DNA from: Pardosa pseudoannulata
Lineage: Eukaryota > Arthropoda > Arachnida > Araneae > Lycosidae
Length of the DNA stretch: 64,000 bases
Direction of reading: 5' to 3'
NCBI GenBank assembly: GCA_032207245.1
Contig: CM063502.1
Location: 50,847,617 to 50,911,616 of the forward strand
Below, in pieces: positions 37,859 through 52,580 of the stretch. The translations under genes and the position numbers were made by a program. The notes under the pieces were generated by a model. That model did no database searches. It was not told where the DNA came from and worked only from the letters and a program-made list of their open reading frames with translations. Every line of letters begins with the position of its first letter. Position 1 is the stretch's first letter.

Positions 37859-38840
37859 CAGGGCAGCATCTAGGTGGGACTCACCTCCCGTCCCCTTAAA
37901 ATCTGGTATATACTATAACTCTTTTATATGTTGAGATAACAGTATTTTTCTAGATATAAAATTTACATGTTACAATACTGCATACTTAATCACAATTTAA
38001 TTTTTTTTATTTCATTATTTTAATTTTTTTATCTCTTTTCTTTTAATTTCTCTAAATTTACTCTAAATTGTTTTATACATTTACTAATATATATTAAATA
38101 AAGATGTACATAGACTTTTAGACATATATAACATTCAAATTATTAGATTATTTTAGAGCCTTACATGAGGTTTAGATGAGCGAAATGGTAAATTTAAACA
38201 TACATTTGCTCGTTCCATTCTGATTATGTTTCATATTTATGTTTACGTTTTATTTTTTTTTCTAATACTTTATGATAAATTGAATTTTTATTTTAAAAAG
38301 AGCAGAATTTTTTATTGAATCAAGAATAGTCTGTTATAATGGAGTCATTTCAGCTTAAAAATTACTATAACCCCTAAAAATGTTCTGAGCCAGTTGTTAA
38401 ATGTATACATACATTACTCGTTTCATAGTTATTGTAATTAAGGGCTTTATTTTAAATATGATTACTTTCTTTTTATGTATAGGAACGTTTTATCTTGCTA
38501 TAAAGCAGAATATATTCTTCCTATTACTATAATTAAGATTTCCTGCATAAAAACATAATTAGTTTTTAATTTATATATTGTAAAGTTTATTTTGTGGTTA
38601 AGTTTGTTCCTTTCCCTTGGTGTTCAGATTTTTTAACTGTATAGTTTAAATATGAATTATTTAAAAAATTTTATACTGTTAGAACCTTACTAATGACAGA
38701 CTTTACAGCTCGAAAGCAGCTTAAAGTATTTAACTCAATGTGTGCCAGTAGACAAAATTCATGACGATGTCTTGGAATTTCACATGCCACGGAAGAAGTG
38801 ATCTTAATTGAAATTTCTACATAATGTTTTCCGCTACCGA

Positions 38841-39211
38841 GCTGGGGTGGCCGAATGGTTAAGGCGCCAGACTTGTCTTCCCGAGGCCGAGCTACCAACT
38901 TCAAAACCCAGTGATGAGCAATACAGTGACATACAAGTAAACACCCAGTGATGTGCAATGCGGTGCAGTATACCTTCCACTACAATATCAACCATAGTCA
39001 TAAAGCATTAAATTACATAGCGCAGTTTACTGTGCAACCTATAATTACGCAGAAACGTACCAGTGATATGCAACGCTGAGCAATGCTACCCTACATTCCA
39101 GCTGCTGTCATAACACGCACAAGTGGTACAAAGGTGGCGAGGCTAATCAGGGACAAGCGATCTGGCTTCAGTGCCTCAACTGAAGAAGGGGTTCGATTCC
39201 CCTCCCCGGAA
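38841..39211 (+). tRNA. Class II tRNA-like gene, reference type
   Basis: Exons as in the reference. The spacer upstream carries 'AAGTTTGTTCCTTTCCCTTG', a variant otherwise seen only in the unit before 28,327, seven units away, which points to exchange over distance. Confidence 0.55.
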
Positions 39212-39277
39212 TGTTTTTGTTTTTACGTGCTTATTTATACTAGGAATATCTGCCAGTTTCGTAATATTTTAAATTAT

Positions 39278-39376
<99 letters not shown>

Positions 39377-40358
39377 CAGGGCAGCATCTAGGTGGGACTC
39401 ACCTCCCGTCCCCTTAAAATCTGGTGTATACTATAACTCTTTTATATGTTGAGATAACAGTATTTTTCTAGATATAAAATTTACATGTTACAATACTGCA
39501 TACTTAATCACAATTTAATTTTTTTTATTTCATTATTTTAATTTTTTTATCTCTCTTTTCTTTTAATTTCACTAAATTTACTCAAAATTGTTTTATACAT
39601 TTACTAATATATATTAAATAAAGATGTAATAGACTTTTAGGCATATATAACATTCAAATTATTAGATTATTTTAGAGCCTTACATGAGGTTTAGATGAGC
39701 GAAATGGTAAATTTAAACATACATTTGCTCGTTCCATTCTGATTATGTTTCATATTTATGTTTACGTTTTATTTTTTTTTCTAATTTTTTAGGATTTTGA
39801 ATTTTTATTTTAAAAAGAGCAGAATTTTTTATTGAATCAAGAATAGTCTGTTATAATGGAGACTTTTCAGCTCAAAAATTACTATAACCCCTAAAAATGT
39901 TCTGAGCCAGTTGTTAAATGTATACATACATTACTCGTTTCATAGTTATTGTACTTAAGGGCTTTATTTTAAATATGATTACTTTCTTTTTATGTATAGG
40001 AACGTTTTATCTTGCTATAAAGCAGAATATATTCTTCCTATTACTATAATTAAGATTTCCTGCATAAAAACATAATTAGTTTTTAATTTATATATTGTAA
40101 AGTTTATTTTGTGGTTAAGTGGGTTACATTTCACTTGGTGTTCAGATTTTTTAACTGTATAGTTTAAATATAAATTATTTAAAAAATTTTATACTGTTAG
40201 AACCTTATTAATGACAGACTTTACAGCTCGAAAGCAGCTTAAAGTATTTAACTCAATGTGTGCCAGTAGACAAAATTCATGACGATGTCTTGGAATTTCA
40301 CATGCCACGGAAGAAGTGATCTTAATTGAAATTTCTACATAATGTTTTCCGCTACCGA

Positions 40359-40729
40359 GCTGGGGTGGCCGAATGGTTAAGGCGCCAGACTTGTCTTCCC
40401 GAGGCCGAGCTACCAACTTCAAAACCCAGTGATGAGCAATACAGTGACATACAAGTAAACACCCAGTGATGTGCAATGCGGTGCAGTATACCTTCCACTA
40501 CAATATCAACCATAGTCATAAAGCATTAAATTACATAGCGCAGTTTACTGTGCAACCTATAATTACGCAGAAACGTACCAGTGATATGCAACGCTGAGCA
40601 ATGCTACCCTACATTCCAGCTGCTGTCATAACACGCACAAGTGGTACAAAGGTGGCGAGGCTAATCAGGGACAAGCGATCTGGCTTCAGTGCCTCAACTG
40701 AAGAAGGGGTTCGATTCCCCTCCCCGGAA
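40359..40729 (+). tRNA. Class II tRNA-like gene, reference type
   Basis: Exons and control elements as in the reference. The TA run that follows lacks (TG)n, and the next block reads GCATATAAGTGGGAC, breaking the palindrome found in most units. Confidence 0.55.
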
Positions 40730-40792
40730 TGTTTTTGTTTTTACGTGCTTATTTATACTAGGAATATCTGCCAGTTTCGTAATATTTTAAAT

Positions 40793-40876
<84 letters not shown>

Positions 40877-41852
40877 GGGCAGCATATAAGTGGGACTCAC
40901 CTCCTGTCCCCTTAAAATCTGATGTATACTATAAATCTTTTATATGTTGAGATAACAGTATTTTTCTAGATATAAAATTTACATGTTACATTACTGCATA
41001 CTTAATCACAATTTAATTTTTTTTTTCATTATTTTAATTTTTTTATCCCTTTTCTTTTAATTTCACTAAATTTACTCAAAATTGTTTTATACATTTACTA
41101 AATATAATAAATAAAGATGTAAATAGACTTTTAGACATATATAACATTCAAATTATTAGATTATTTTAGAGCCTTACATGAGGTTTACATGACAGGAATG
41201 GTAAATTTAAACATACATTTATTCGTTCCATTCTGATTATGTTTCATATTCATGTTTACGTTTTATTTTTTTTTTCTAATACTTTATGATATTGAATTTT
41301 TATTTTAAAAAGAGCAGAATTTTTTATTGAATCAAGAATAGTCTGTTATAATGGAGACTTTTCAGCTCAAAAATTACTATAACCCCTAAAAATGTTCTGA
41401 GCCAGTTGTTAAATGTATACATACATTACTCGTTTCATAGTTATTGTACTTAAGGGCTTTATTTTAAATATGATTACTTTCTTTTTATGTATAGGAACGT
41501 TTTATCTTGCTATAAAGCAGAATATATTCTTCCTATTATTATAATTAAGATTTCCTGCATAAAAACATAATTAGTTTTTAATTTATATATTGTAAAGTTT
41601 ATTTTGTGGTTAAGTGGTTACATTTCACTTGGTGTTCAGATTTTTTAACTGTATAGTTTAAATATAAATTATTTAAAAAATTTTATACTGTTAGAACCTT
41701 ATTAATGACAGACTTTACAGCTCGAAAGCAGCTTAAAGTATTTAACTCAATGTGTGCCAGTAGACAAAATTCATGACGATGTCTTGGAATTTCACATGCC
41801 ACGGAAGAAGTGATCTTAATTGAAATTTCTACATAATGTTTTCCGCTACCGA

Positions 41853-42223
41853 GCTGGGGTGGCCGAATGGTTAAGGCGCCAGACTTGTCTTCCCGAGGCC
41901 GAGCTACCAACTTCAAAACCCAGTGATGAGCAATACAGTGACATACAAGTAAACACCCAGTGATGTGCAATGCGGTGCAGTATACCTTCCACTACAATAT
42001 CAACCATAGTCATAAAGCATTAAATTACATAGCGCAGTTTACTGTGCAACCTATAATTACGCAGAAACGTACCAGTGATATGCAACGCTGAGCAATGCTA
42101 CCCTACATTCCAGCTGCTGTCATAACACGCACAAGTGGTACAAAGGTGGCGAGGCTAATCAGGGACAAGCGATCTGGCTTCAGTGCCTCAACTGAAGAAG
42201 GGGTTCGATTCCCCTCCCCGGAA
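41853..42223 (+). tRNA. Class II tRNA-like gene, reference type
   Basis: Exons and control elements as in the reference. Followed by one of the longest pure TA runs (about 100 bp) without (TG)n. Confidence 0.55.
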
Positions 42224-42290
42224 TGTTTTTGTTTTTACGTGCTTATTTATACTAGGAATATCTGCCAGTTTCGTAATATTTTAAATTATA

Positions 42291-42402
<112 letters not shown>

Positions 42403-43380
42403 GGGCAGCATCTAGGTGGGACTCACCTCCTGTCCCCTTAAAATCTGATGTATACTATAAATCTTTTATATGTTGAGATAACAGTATTTTTCTAGATATA
42501 AAATTTACATGTTACAATACTGCATACTTAATCACAATTTAATTTTTTTTATTTCATTATTTTAATTTTTTTATCTCTTTTCTTTTAATTTCACTAAATT
42601 TACTCAAAATTGTTTTATACATTTACTAAAATATAATAAATAAAGATGTAAATAGACTTTTAGACATATATAACATTCAAATTATTAGATTATTTTAGAG
42701 CCTTACATGAGGTTTACATGACAGGAATGGTAAATTTAAACATACATTTATTCGTTCCATTCTGATTATGTTTCATATTCATGTTTACGTTTTATTTTTT
42801 TTTCTAATACTTTATGATATTGAATTTTTATTTTAAAAAGAGCAGAATTTTTTATTGAATCAAGAATAGTCTGTTATAATGGAGACTTTTCAGCTCAAAA
42901 ATTACTATAACCCCTAAAAATGTTCTGAGCCAGTTGTTAAATGTATACATACATTACTCGTTTCATAGTTATTGTACTTAAGGGCTTTATTTTAAATATG
43001 ATTACTTTCTTTTTATGTATAGGAACGTTTTATCTTGCTATAAAGCAGAATATATTCTTCCTATTACTATAATTAAGATTTCCTGCATAAAAACATAATT
43101 AGTTTTTAATTTATATATTGTAAAGTTTATTTTGTGGTTAAGTGGGTACATTTCACTTGGTGTTCAGATTTTTTAACTGTATAGTTTAAATATAAATTAT
43201 TTAAAAAATTTTATACTGTTAGAACCTTATTAATGACAGACTTTACAGCTCGAAAGCAGCTTAAAGTATTTAACTCAATGTGTGCCAGTAGACAAAATTC
43301 ATGACGATGTCTTGGAATTTCACATGCCACGGAAGAAGTGATCTTAATTGAAATTTCTACATAATGTTTTCCGCTACCGA

Positions 43381-43750
43381 GCTGGGGTGGCCGAATGGTT
43401 AAGGCGCCAGACTTGTCTTCCCGAGGCCGAGCTACCAACTTCAAAACCCAGTGATGAGCAATACAGTGACATACAAGTAAACACCCAGTGATGTGCAATG
43501 CGGTGCAGTATACCTTCCACTACAATATCAACCATAGTCATAAAGCATTAAATTACATAGCGCAGTTTACTGTGCAACCTATAATTACGCAGAAACGTAC
43601 CAGTGATATGCAACGCTGAGCAATGCTACCCTACATTCCAGCTGCTGTCATAACACGCACAAGTGGTATAAAGGTGGCGATGTAACGAGGGACAAGCGAT
43701 CTGGCTTCAGTTCCTCAACTGAAGAAGGGGTTCGATTCCCCTCCCCGGAA
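43381..43750 (+). tRNA. Class II tRNA-like gene, altered intron 3' region
   Basis: Exon 1 as in the reference. Near the intron 3' end 'GGCGAGGCTAATCAGGGAC' is replaced by 'GGCGATGTAACGAGGGAC', yet GGGACAAGCGA next to exon 2 is kept. The variable-arm loop is TCCTCA instead of GCCTCA, with the stem intact. Confidence 0.5.
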
Positions 43751-43814
43751 TGTTTTTGTTTTTACGTGCTTATTTATACTAGGAATATCTGCCTGTTTCG
43801 TAATATTTTAAATT

Positions 43815-43914
<100 letters not shown>

Positions 43915-44894
43915 CAGGGCAGCATATAAGTGGGACTCACCTCCTGTCCCCTTAGAATCTCATGTATACTATAAATCTTTTATATGTTGAGATAACAGTA
44001 TTTTTCTAGATATAAAATTTACATGTTACATTACTGCATACTTAATCACAATTTAATTTTTTTTTTCATTATTTTAATTTTTTTATCCCTTTTCTTTTAA
44101 TTTCACTAAATTTACTCAAAATTGTTTTATACATTTACTAAAATATAATAAATAAAGATGTAAATAGACTTTTAGACATATATAACATTCAAATTATTAG
44201 ATTGTTTTAGAGCCTTACATGAGGTTTACATGACAGCGAATGGTAAATTTAAACATACATTTACTCGTTCCATTCTGATTATGTTTCATATTCATGTTTA
44301 CGTTTTATTTTTTTTTTCTAATTCTTTATGATATTGAATTTTTATTTTAAAAAGAGCAGAATTTTTTATTGAATCAAGAATAGTCTGTTATAATGGAGAC
44401 TTTTCAGCTCAAAAATTACTATAACCCCTAAAAATGTTCTGAGCCAGTTGTTAAATGTATACATACATTACTCGTTTCATAGTTATTGTACTTAAGGGCT
44501 TTATTTTAAATATGATTACTTTCTTTTTATGTATAGGAACGTTTTATCTTGCTATAAAGCAGAATATATTCTTCCTATTACTATAATTAAGATTTCCTGC
44601 ATAAAAACATAATTAGTTTTTAATTTATATATTGTAAAGTTTATTTTGTGGTTAAGTGGGTACATTTCACTTGGTGTTCAGATTTTTTAACTGTATAGTT
44701 TAAATATAAATTATTTAAAAAATTTTATACTGTTAGAACCTTATTAATGACAGACTTTACAGCTCGAAAGCAGCTTAAAGTATTTAACTCAATGTGTGCC
44801 AGTAGACAAAATTCATGACGATGTCTTGGAATTTCACATGCCACGGAAGAAGTGATCTTAATTGAAATTTCTACATAATGTTTTCCGCTACCGA

Positions 44895-45265
44895 GCTGTG
44901 GTGGCCGAATGGTTAAGGCGCCAGACTTGTCTTCCCGAGGCCGAGCTACCAACTTCAAAACCCAGTGATGAGCAATACAGTGACATACAAGTAAACACCC
45001 AGTGATGTGCAATGCGGTGCAGTATACCTTCCACTACAATATCAACCATAGTCATAAAGCATTAAATTACATAGCGCAGTTTACTGTGCAACCTATAATT
45101 ACGCAGAAACGTACCAGTGATATGCAACGCTGAGCAATGCTACCCTACATTCCAGCTGCTGTCATAACACGCACAAGTGGTACAAAGGTGGCGAGGCTAA
45201 TCAGGGACAAGCGATCTGGCTTCAGTGCCTCAACTGAAGAAGGGGTTCGATTCCCCTCCCCGGAA
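44895..45265 (+). tRNA. Class II tRNA-like gene, acceptor variant G5T
   Basis: Acceptor GCTGTGG, shared with 31,396 and 35,851. Everything else matches the reference copy. Confidence 0.45.
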
Positions 45266-45336
45266 TGTTTTTGTTTTTACGTGCTTATTTATACTAGGAA
45301 TATCTGCCAGTTTCGTAATATTTTAAATTAAAAAAT

Positions 45337-45420
<84 letters not shown>

Positions 45421-46398
45421 GGGCAGCATCTAGGTGGGACTCACCTCCCGTCCCCTTAAAATCTGGTGTATATTATAACTCTTTTATATGTTGAGATAAC
45501 AGTATTTTTCTAGATATAAAATTTACATGTTACAATACTGCATACTTAATCACAATTTAATTTTTTTTATTTCATTATTTTAATTTTTTTATCTCTTTTC
45601 TTTTAATTTCACTAAATTTACTCTAAATTGTTTTATACATTTACTAAAATATAATAAATAAAGATGTAAATAGACTTTTAGGCATATATAACATTCAAAT
45701 TATTAGATTATTTTAGAGCCTTACATGAGGTTTAGATGAGCGAAATGGTAAATTTAAACATACATTTATTCGTTCCATTCTGATTATGTTTCATATTCAT
45801 GTTTACGTTTTATTTTTTTTTCTAATTCTTTATGATATTGAATTTTTATTTTAAAAAGAGCAGAATTTTTTATTGAATCAAGAATAGTCTGTTATAATGG
45901 AGACTTTTCAGCTCAAAAATTACTATAACCCCTAAAAATGTTCTGAGCCAGTTGTTAAATGTATACATACATTACTCGTTTCATAGTTATTGTACTTAAG
46001 GGCTTTATTTTAAATATGATTACTTTCTTTTTATGTATAGGAACGTTTTATCTTGCTATAAAGCAGAATATATTCTTCCTATTACTATAATTAAGATTTC
46101 CTGCATAAAAACATAATTAGTTTTTAATTTATATATTGTAAAGTTTATTTTGTGGTTAAGTGGGTACATTTCACTTGGTGTTCAGATTTTTTAACTGTAT
46201 AGTTTAAATATAAATTATTTAAAAAATTTTATACTGTTAGAACCTTATTAATGACAGACTTTACAGCTCGAAAGCAGCTTAAAGTATTTAACTCAATGTG
46301 TGCCAGTAGACAAAATTCATGACGATGTCTTGGAATTTCACATGCCACGGAAGAAGTGATCTTAATTAAAATTTCTACATAATGTTTTCCGCTACCGA

Positions 46399-46769
46399 GC
46401 TGGGGTGGCCGAATGGTTAAGGCGCCAGACTTGTCTTCCCGAGGCCGAGCTACCAACTTCAAAACCCAGTGATGAGCAATACAGTGACATACAATTAAAC
46501 ACCCAGTGATGTGCAATGCGGTGCAGTATACCTTCCACTACAATATCAACCATAGTCATAAAGCATTAAATTACATAGCGCAGTTTACTGTGCAACCTAT
46601 AATTACGCAGAAACGTACCAGTGATATGCAACGCTGAGCAATGCTACCCTACATTCCAGCTGCTGTCATAACACGCACAAGTGGTACAAAGGTGGCGAGG
46701 CTAATCAGGGACAAGCGATCTGGCTTCAGTGCCTCAACTGAAGAAGGGGTTCGATTCCCCTCCCCGGAA
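46399..46769 (+). tRNA. Class II tRNA-like gene, reference type
   Basis: Exons and control elements as in the reference. The upstream flank has 'TTAATTAAAATTTC' like the copy at 34,370 but lacks that copy's D-stem damage. Confidence 0.55.
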
Positions 46770-46828
46770 TGTTTTTGTTTTTTACGTGCTTATTTATACT
46801 AGGAATATCTGCCAGTTTCGTAATATTT

Positions 46829-46914
<86 letters not shown>

Positions 46915-47893
46915 GGGCAGCATATAAGTGGGACTCACCTCCTGTCCCCTTAGAATCTCATGTATACTATAAATCTTTTATATGTTGAGATAACAGTATT
47001 TTTCTAGATATAAAATTTACATGTTACAATACTGCAGACTTAATCACAATTTAATTTTTTATATTTCATTATTTTAATTTTTTTATCTCTTTTCTTTTAA
47101 TTTCACTAAATTTACTCAAAATTGTTTTATACATTTACTAAAATATAATAAATAAAGATGTAAATAGACTTTTAGACATATATAACATTCAAATTATTTG
47201 ATTATTTTAGAGCCTTACATGAGGTTTACATGACAGGAATGGTAAATTTAAACATACATTTATTCGTTCCATTCTGATTATGTTTCATATTCATGTTTAC
47301 GTTTTATTTTTTTTTCTAATACTTTATGATATTGAATTTTTATTTTAAAAAGAGCAGAATTTTTTATTGAATCAAGAATAGTCTGTTATAATGGAGACTT
47401 TTCAGCTCAAAAATTACTATAACCCCTAAAAATGTTCTGAGCCAGTTGTTAAATGTATACATACATTACTCGTTTCATAGTTATTGTACTTAAGGGCTTT
47501 ATTTTAAATATGATTACTTTCTTTTTATGTATAGGAACGTTTTATCTTGCTATAAAGCAGAATATATTCTTCCTATTACTATAATTAAGATTTCCTGCAT
47601 AAAAACATAATTAGTTTTTAATTTATATATTGTAAAGTTTATTTTGTGGTTAAGTGGGTACATTTCACTTGGTGTTCAGATTTTTTAACTGTATAGTTTA
47701 AATATAAATTATTTAAAAAATTTTTATACTGTTAGAACCTTACTAATGACAGACTTTACAGCTCGAAAGCAGCTTAAAGTATTTAACTCAATGTGTGCCA
47801 GTAGACAAAATTCATGACGATGTCTTGGAATTTCACATGCCACGGAAGAAGTGATCTTAATTGAAATTTCTACATAATGTTTTCCGCTACCGA

Positions 47894-48264
47894 GCTGGGG
47901 TGGCCGAATGGTTAAGGCGCCAGACTTGTCTTCCCGAGGCCGAGCTACCAACTTCAAAACCCAGTGATGAGCAATACAGTGACATACAAGTAAACACCCA
48001 GTGATGTGCAATGCGGTGCAGTATACCTTCCACTACAATATCAACCATAGTCATAAAGCATTAAATTACATAGCGCAGTTTACTGTGCAACCTATAATTA
48101 CGCAGAAACGTACCAGTGATATGCAACGCTGAGCAATGCTACCCTACATTCCAGCTGCTGTCATAACACGCACAAGTGGTACAAAGGTGGCGAGGCTAAT
48201 CAGGGACAAGCGATCTGGCTTCAGTGCCTCAACTGAAGAAGGGGTTCGATTCCCCTCCCCGGAA
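47894..48264 (+). tRNA. Class II tRNA-like gene, last of the left subfamily
   Basis: Exons as in the reference. This is the last copy with upstream 'CACATGCCACGGAAG' and 'CCGCTACCGAGCTG'; all later copies carry 'CACTTGAGACGG' (or close variants) and 'CCACTACCGTGCTG'. Confidence 0.55.
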
Positions 48265-48342
48265 TGTTTTTGTTTTTACGTGCTTATTTATACTAGGAAT
48301 ATCTGCCAGTTTCGTAATATTTTAAATTATAAAAATAAATAA

Positions 48343-48379
<37 letters not shown>

Positions 48380-49357
48380 GGGCAGCATCTAGGTGGGACT
48401 CACCTCCCGTCCCCTTAAAATCTGGTGTATACTATAACTCTTTTTTATGTTGAGATAACAGTATTTTTCTAGATATAAAATTTACATGTTACAATACTGC
48501 ATACTTAATCACAATTTAATTTTTTTTATTTCATTATTTTAATTTTTTTATATCTCTTTTCTTTTAATTTCACTAAATTTACTCAAAATTGTTTTATACA
48601 TTTACTAAAATATAATAAATAAAGATGTAAATAGACTTTTAGACATATATAACATTCAAATTATTAGATTATTTTAGAGCCTTACATGAGGTTTACATGA
48701 CAGGAATGGTAAATTTAAACATACATTTATTCGTTCCATTCTGATTATGTTTCATATTCATGTTTACGTTTTATTTTTTTTTCTAATACTTTATGATATT
48801 GAATTTTTATTTTAAAAAGAGCAGAATTTTTTATTGAATCAAGAATAGTCTGTTATAATGGAGACTTTTCAGCTCAAAAATTACTATAACCCCTAAAAAT
48901 GTTCTGAGCCAGTTGTTAAATGTATACATACATTACTCGTTTCATAGTTATTGTACTTAAGGGCTTTATTTTAAATATGATTACTTTCTTTTTATGTATA
49001 GGAACGTTTTATCTTGCTATAAAGCAGAATATATTCTTCCTATTACTATAATTAAGATTTCCTGCATAAAAACATAATTAGTTTTTAATTTATATATTGT
49101 AAAGTTTATTTTGTGGTTAAGTGGGTACATTTCACTTGGTGTTCAGATTTTTTAACTGTATAGTTTAAATATAAATTATTTAAAAAATTTTATACTGTTA
49201 GAACCTTATTAATGACAGACTTTACAGCTCGAAAGCAGCTTAAAGTATTTAACTCAATGTGTGCCAGTAGACAAAATTCATGACGATGTCTTGGAATTTC
49301 ACTTGAGACGGAAGAAGTGATCTTATATGAAATTTCTACATAATGTTCCACTACCGT

Positions 49358-49728
49358 GCTGGGGTGGCCGAATGGTTAAGGCGCCAGACTTGTCTTCCCG
49401 AGGCCGAGCTACCAACTTCAAAACCCAGTGATGAGCAATACAGTGACATACAAGTAAACACCCAGTGATGTGCAATGCGGTGCAGTATACCTTCCACTAC
49501 AATATCAACCATAGTCATAAAGCATTAAATTACATAGCGCAGTTTACTGTGCAACCTATAATTACGCAGAAACGTACCAGTGATATGCAACGCTGAGCAA
49601 TGCTACCCTACATTCCAGCTGCTGTCATAACACGCACAAGTGGTACAAAGGTGGCGAGGCTAATCAGGGACAAGCGATCTGGCTTCAGTGCCTCAACTGA
49701 AGAAGGGGTTCGATTCCCCTCCCCGGAA
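49358..49728 (+). tRNA. Class II tRNA-like gene, first of the right subfamily
   Basis: Exons match the reference, but the flank has switched to 'CACTTGAGACGGAAG', 'TTATATGAAATTTC' and 'ACCGTGCTG'. The base two positions before the tRNA start is therefore G>A>T variable and unlikely to matter for the fold. Confidence 0.55.
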
Positions 49729-49794
49729 TGTTTTTGTTTTTACGTGCTTATTTATACTAGGAATATCTGCCAGTTTCGTAATATTTTAAATTAA

Positions 49795-49891
<97 letters not shown>

Positions 49892-50194
49892 GGGCAGCAT
49901 CTAGGTGGGACTCAACTCCCGTCCCCTTAAAATCTGGTGTATACTATAACTCTTTTTTATGTTGAGATAACAGTATTTTTCTAGATATAAAATTTACATG
50001 TTACAATACTGCATACTTAATCACAATTTAATTTTTTTTATTTCATTATTTTAATTTTTTTATATCTCTTTTCTTTTAATTTCACTAAATTTACTCAAAA
50101 TTGTTTTTTTAATACATTTACTAAAATATAATAAATAAAGATGTAAATAGACTTTTAGACATGTATAACATTCCAAAATATTAGATTATTTTTA

Positions 50195-50405
50195 GAGCCT
50201 TACATGAGGTTTGGTTTGGTTTGGAGCGCTACGGTCTACTTTTTGCAACACGAGGGCTAATGAGACCGGGACCTACTGTTTAAAGCCGATTCCGAACGGC
50301 TACGAACATCCATGCCATTGTGGGATTCGACCCCACGAACTCCGGTTCCGAAGAACACGCCCTAACCATTCGGCCATCGTTCGGCACGAGCCTTACATGA
50401 GGTTT
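50195..50405. repeat. 18-bp target-site duplication around SINE
   Basis: GAGCCTTACATGAGGTTT stands at 50,195-50,212 and again at 50,388-50,405, flanking the inserted SINE. Other units have this sequence once, so the pre-insertion state is directly visible in the neighbours. Confidence 0.95.
50213..50387 (-). mobile_element. tRNA-derived SINE (family 1), young insertion in an array unit
   Basis: On the minus strand the element has box A TGGCCGAATGG (50,366-50,376 on the plus strand) and a box B-like GGGTCGAATCC (50,323-50,333), then the family body ('GCCGTTCGGAATCGGC', 'CAGTAGGTCCCGGTCTCATT', 'AGCCCTCGTGTTGC') and a short CCAAA-type tail. It is 175 bp long with an 18-bp target duplication. 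The 105- and 64-codon frames across it are artefacts. Its box A equals that of the array's tRNA-like gene, though the two are otherwise different. Confidence 0.9.
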
Positions 50406-51071
50406 ACACATGACAGGAATGGTAAATTTAAACATACATTTATTCGTTCCATTCTGATTATGTTTCATATTCATGTTTACGTTTTATTTTTTTTTCTAAT
50501 ACTTTATGATATTGAATTTTTATTTTAAAAAGAGCAGAATTTTTTATTGAATCAAGAATAGTCTGTTATAATGGATACTTTTCAGCTCAAAAATTACTAT
50601 AACCCCTAAAAATGTTCTGAGCCAGTTGTTAAATGTATACATACATTACTCGTTTCATAGTTATTGTACTTAAGGGCTTTATTTTAAATATGATTACTTT
50701 CTTTTTATGTATAGGAACGTTTTATCTTGCTATAAAGCAGAATATATTCTTCCTATTACTATAATTAAGATTTCCTGCATAAAAACATAATTAGTTTTTA
50801 ATTTATATATTGTAAAGTTTATTTTGTGGTTAAGTGGGTACATTTCACTTGGTGTTCAGATTTTTTAACTGTATAGTTTAAATATAAATTATTTAAAAAA
50901 TTTTATACTGTTAGAACCTTATTAATGACAGACTTTACAGCTCGAAAGCAGCTTAAAGTATTTAACTCAATGTGTGCCAGTAGACAAAATTCATGACGAT
51001 GTCTTGGAATTTCACTTGAGACGGAAGAAGTGATCTTATATGAAATTTCTACATAATGTTTCCACTACCGT

Positions 51072-51444
51072 GCTGGGGTGGCCGAATGGTTAAGGCTCCA
51101 GACTTGTCTTCCCGAGGCCGAGCTACCAACTTCAAAACCCAGTGATGAGCAATACAGTGACATACAAGTAAACACCCAGTGATGTGCAATGCGGTGCAGT
51201 ATACCTTCCACTACAATATATCAACCATAGTCATAAAGCATTAAATTACATAGCGCAGTTTACTGTGCAACCTATAATTACGCAGAAACGTACCAGTGAT
51301 ATGCAACGCTGAGCAATGCTACCCTACATTCCAGCTGCTGTCATAACACGCACAAGTGGTACAAAGGTGGCGAGGCTAATCAGGGACAAGCGATCTGGCT
51401 TCAGTGCCTCAACTGAAGAAGGGGTTCGATTCCCCTCCCCGGAA
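51072..51444 (+). tRNA. Class II tRNA-like gene, G26T variant
   Basis: Base 26 is T ('AAGGCTCCAGAC'). The same change recurs in every second copy at 54,048, 57,050 and 59,975. The intron has an extra TA ('AATATATCAACC'). The TA run after it contains AATATA interruptions. Confidence 0.45.
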
Positions 51445-51551
51445 TGTTTTTGTTTTTACGTGCTTATTTATACTAGGAATATCTGCCAGTTTCGTAATAT
51501 TTTAAATTATAAAAATAAATAAATATATATATATATATATATATAATATAT

Positions 51552-51602
<51 letters not shown>

Positions 51603-52580
51603 TGCAGCATCTAGGTGGGACTCACCTCCCGTCCCCTTAAAATCTGGTGTATACTATAACTCTTTTTTATGTTGAGATAACAGTATTTTTCTAGATATAA
51701 AATTTACATGTTACAATACTGCATACTTAATCACAATTTAATTTTTTTTATTTCATTATTTTAATTTTTTTTATATCTCTTTTCTTTTAATTTCACTAAA
51801 TTTACTCAAAATTGTTTTATACATTTACTAAAATATAATAAATAAAGATGTAAATAGACTTTTAGACATATATATAACATTCAAATTATTAGATTATTTT
51901 AGAGCCTTACATGAGGTTTACATGACAGGAATGGTAAATTTAAACATACATTTATTCGTTCCATTCTGATTATGTTTCATATTCATGTTTACGTTTTATT
52001 TTTTTTTCTAATACTTATGATATTGAATTTTTATTTTAAAAAGAGCAGAATTTTTTATTGAATCAAAATAGTCTGTTATAATGGATACTTTTCAGCTCAA
52101 AAATTACTATAACCCCTAAAAATGTTCTGAGCCAGTTGTTAAATGTATACATACATTACTCGTTTCATAGTATTGTACTTAAGGGCTTTATTTTAAATAT
52201 GATTACTTTCTTTTTATGTATAGGAACGTTTTATCTTGCTATAAAGCAGAATATATTCTTCCTATTACTATAATTAAGATTTCCTGCATAAAAACATAAT
52301 TAGTTTTTAATTTATATATTGTAAAGTTTATTTTGTGGTTAAGTGGGTACATTTCACTTGGTGTTCAGATTTTTTTAACTGTATAGTTTAAATATAAATT
52401 ATTTAAAAAATTTTATACTGTTAGAACCTTATTAATGACAGACTTTACAGCTCGAAAGCAGCTTAAAGTATTTAACTCAATGTGTGCCAGTAGACAAAAT
52501 TCATGACGATGTCTTGGAATTTCACTTGCACGGCAGAAGTGATCTTATATGAAATTTCTACATAATGTTTCCACTACCGT

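Noticed and set aside
50280..50474. 64-codon minus-strand frame across the SINE
   Set aside because: It reads through the tRNA-derived head and the array flank; explained by the insertion.
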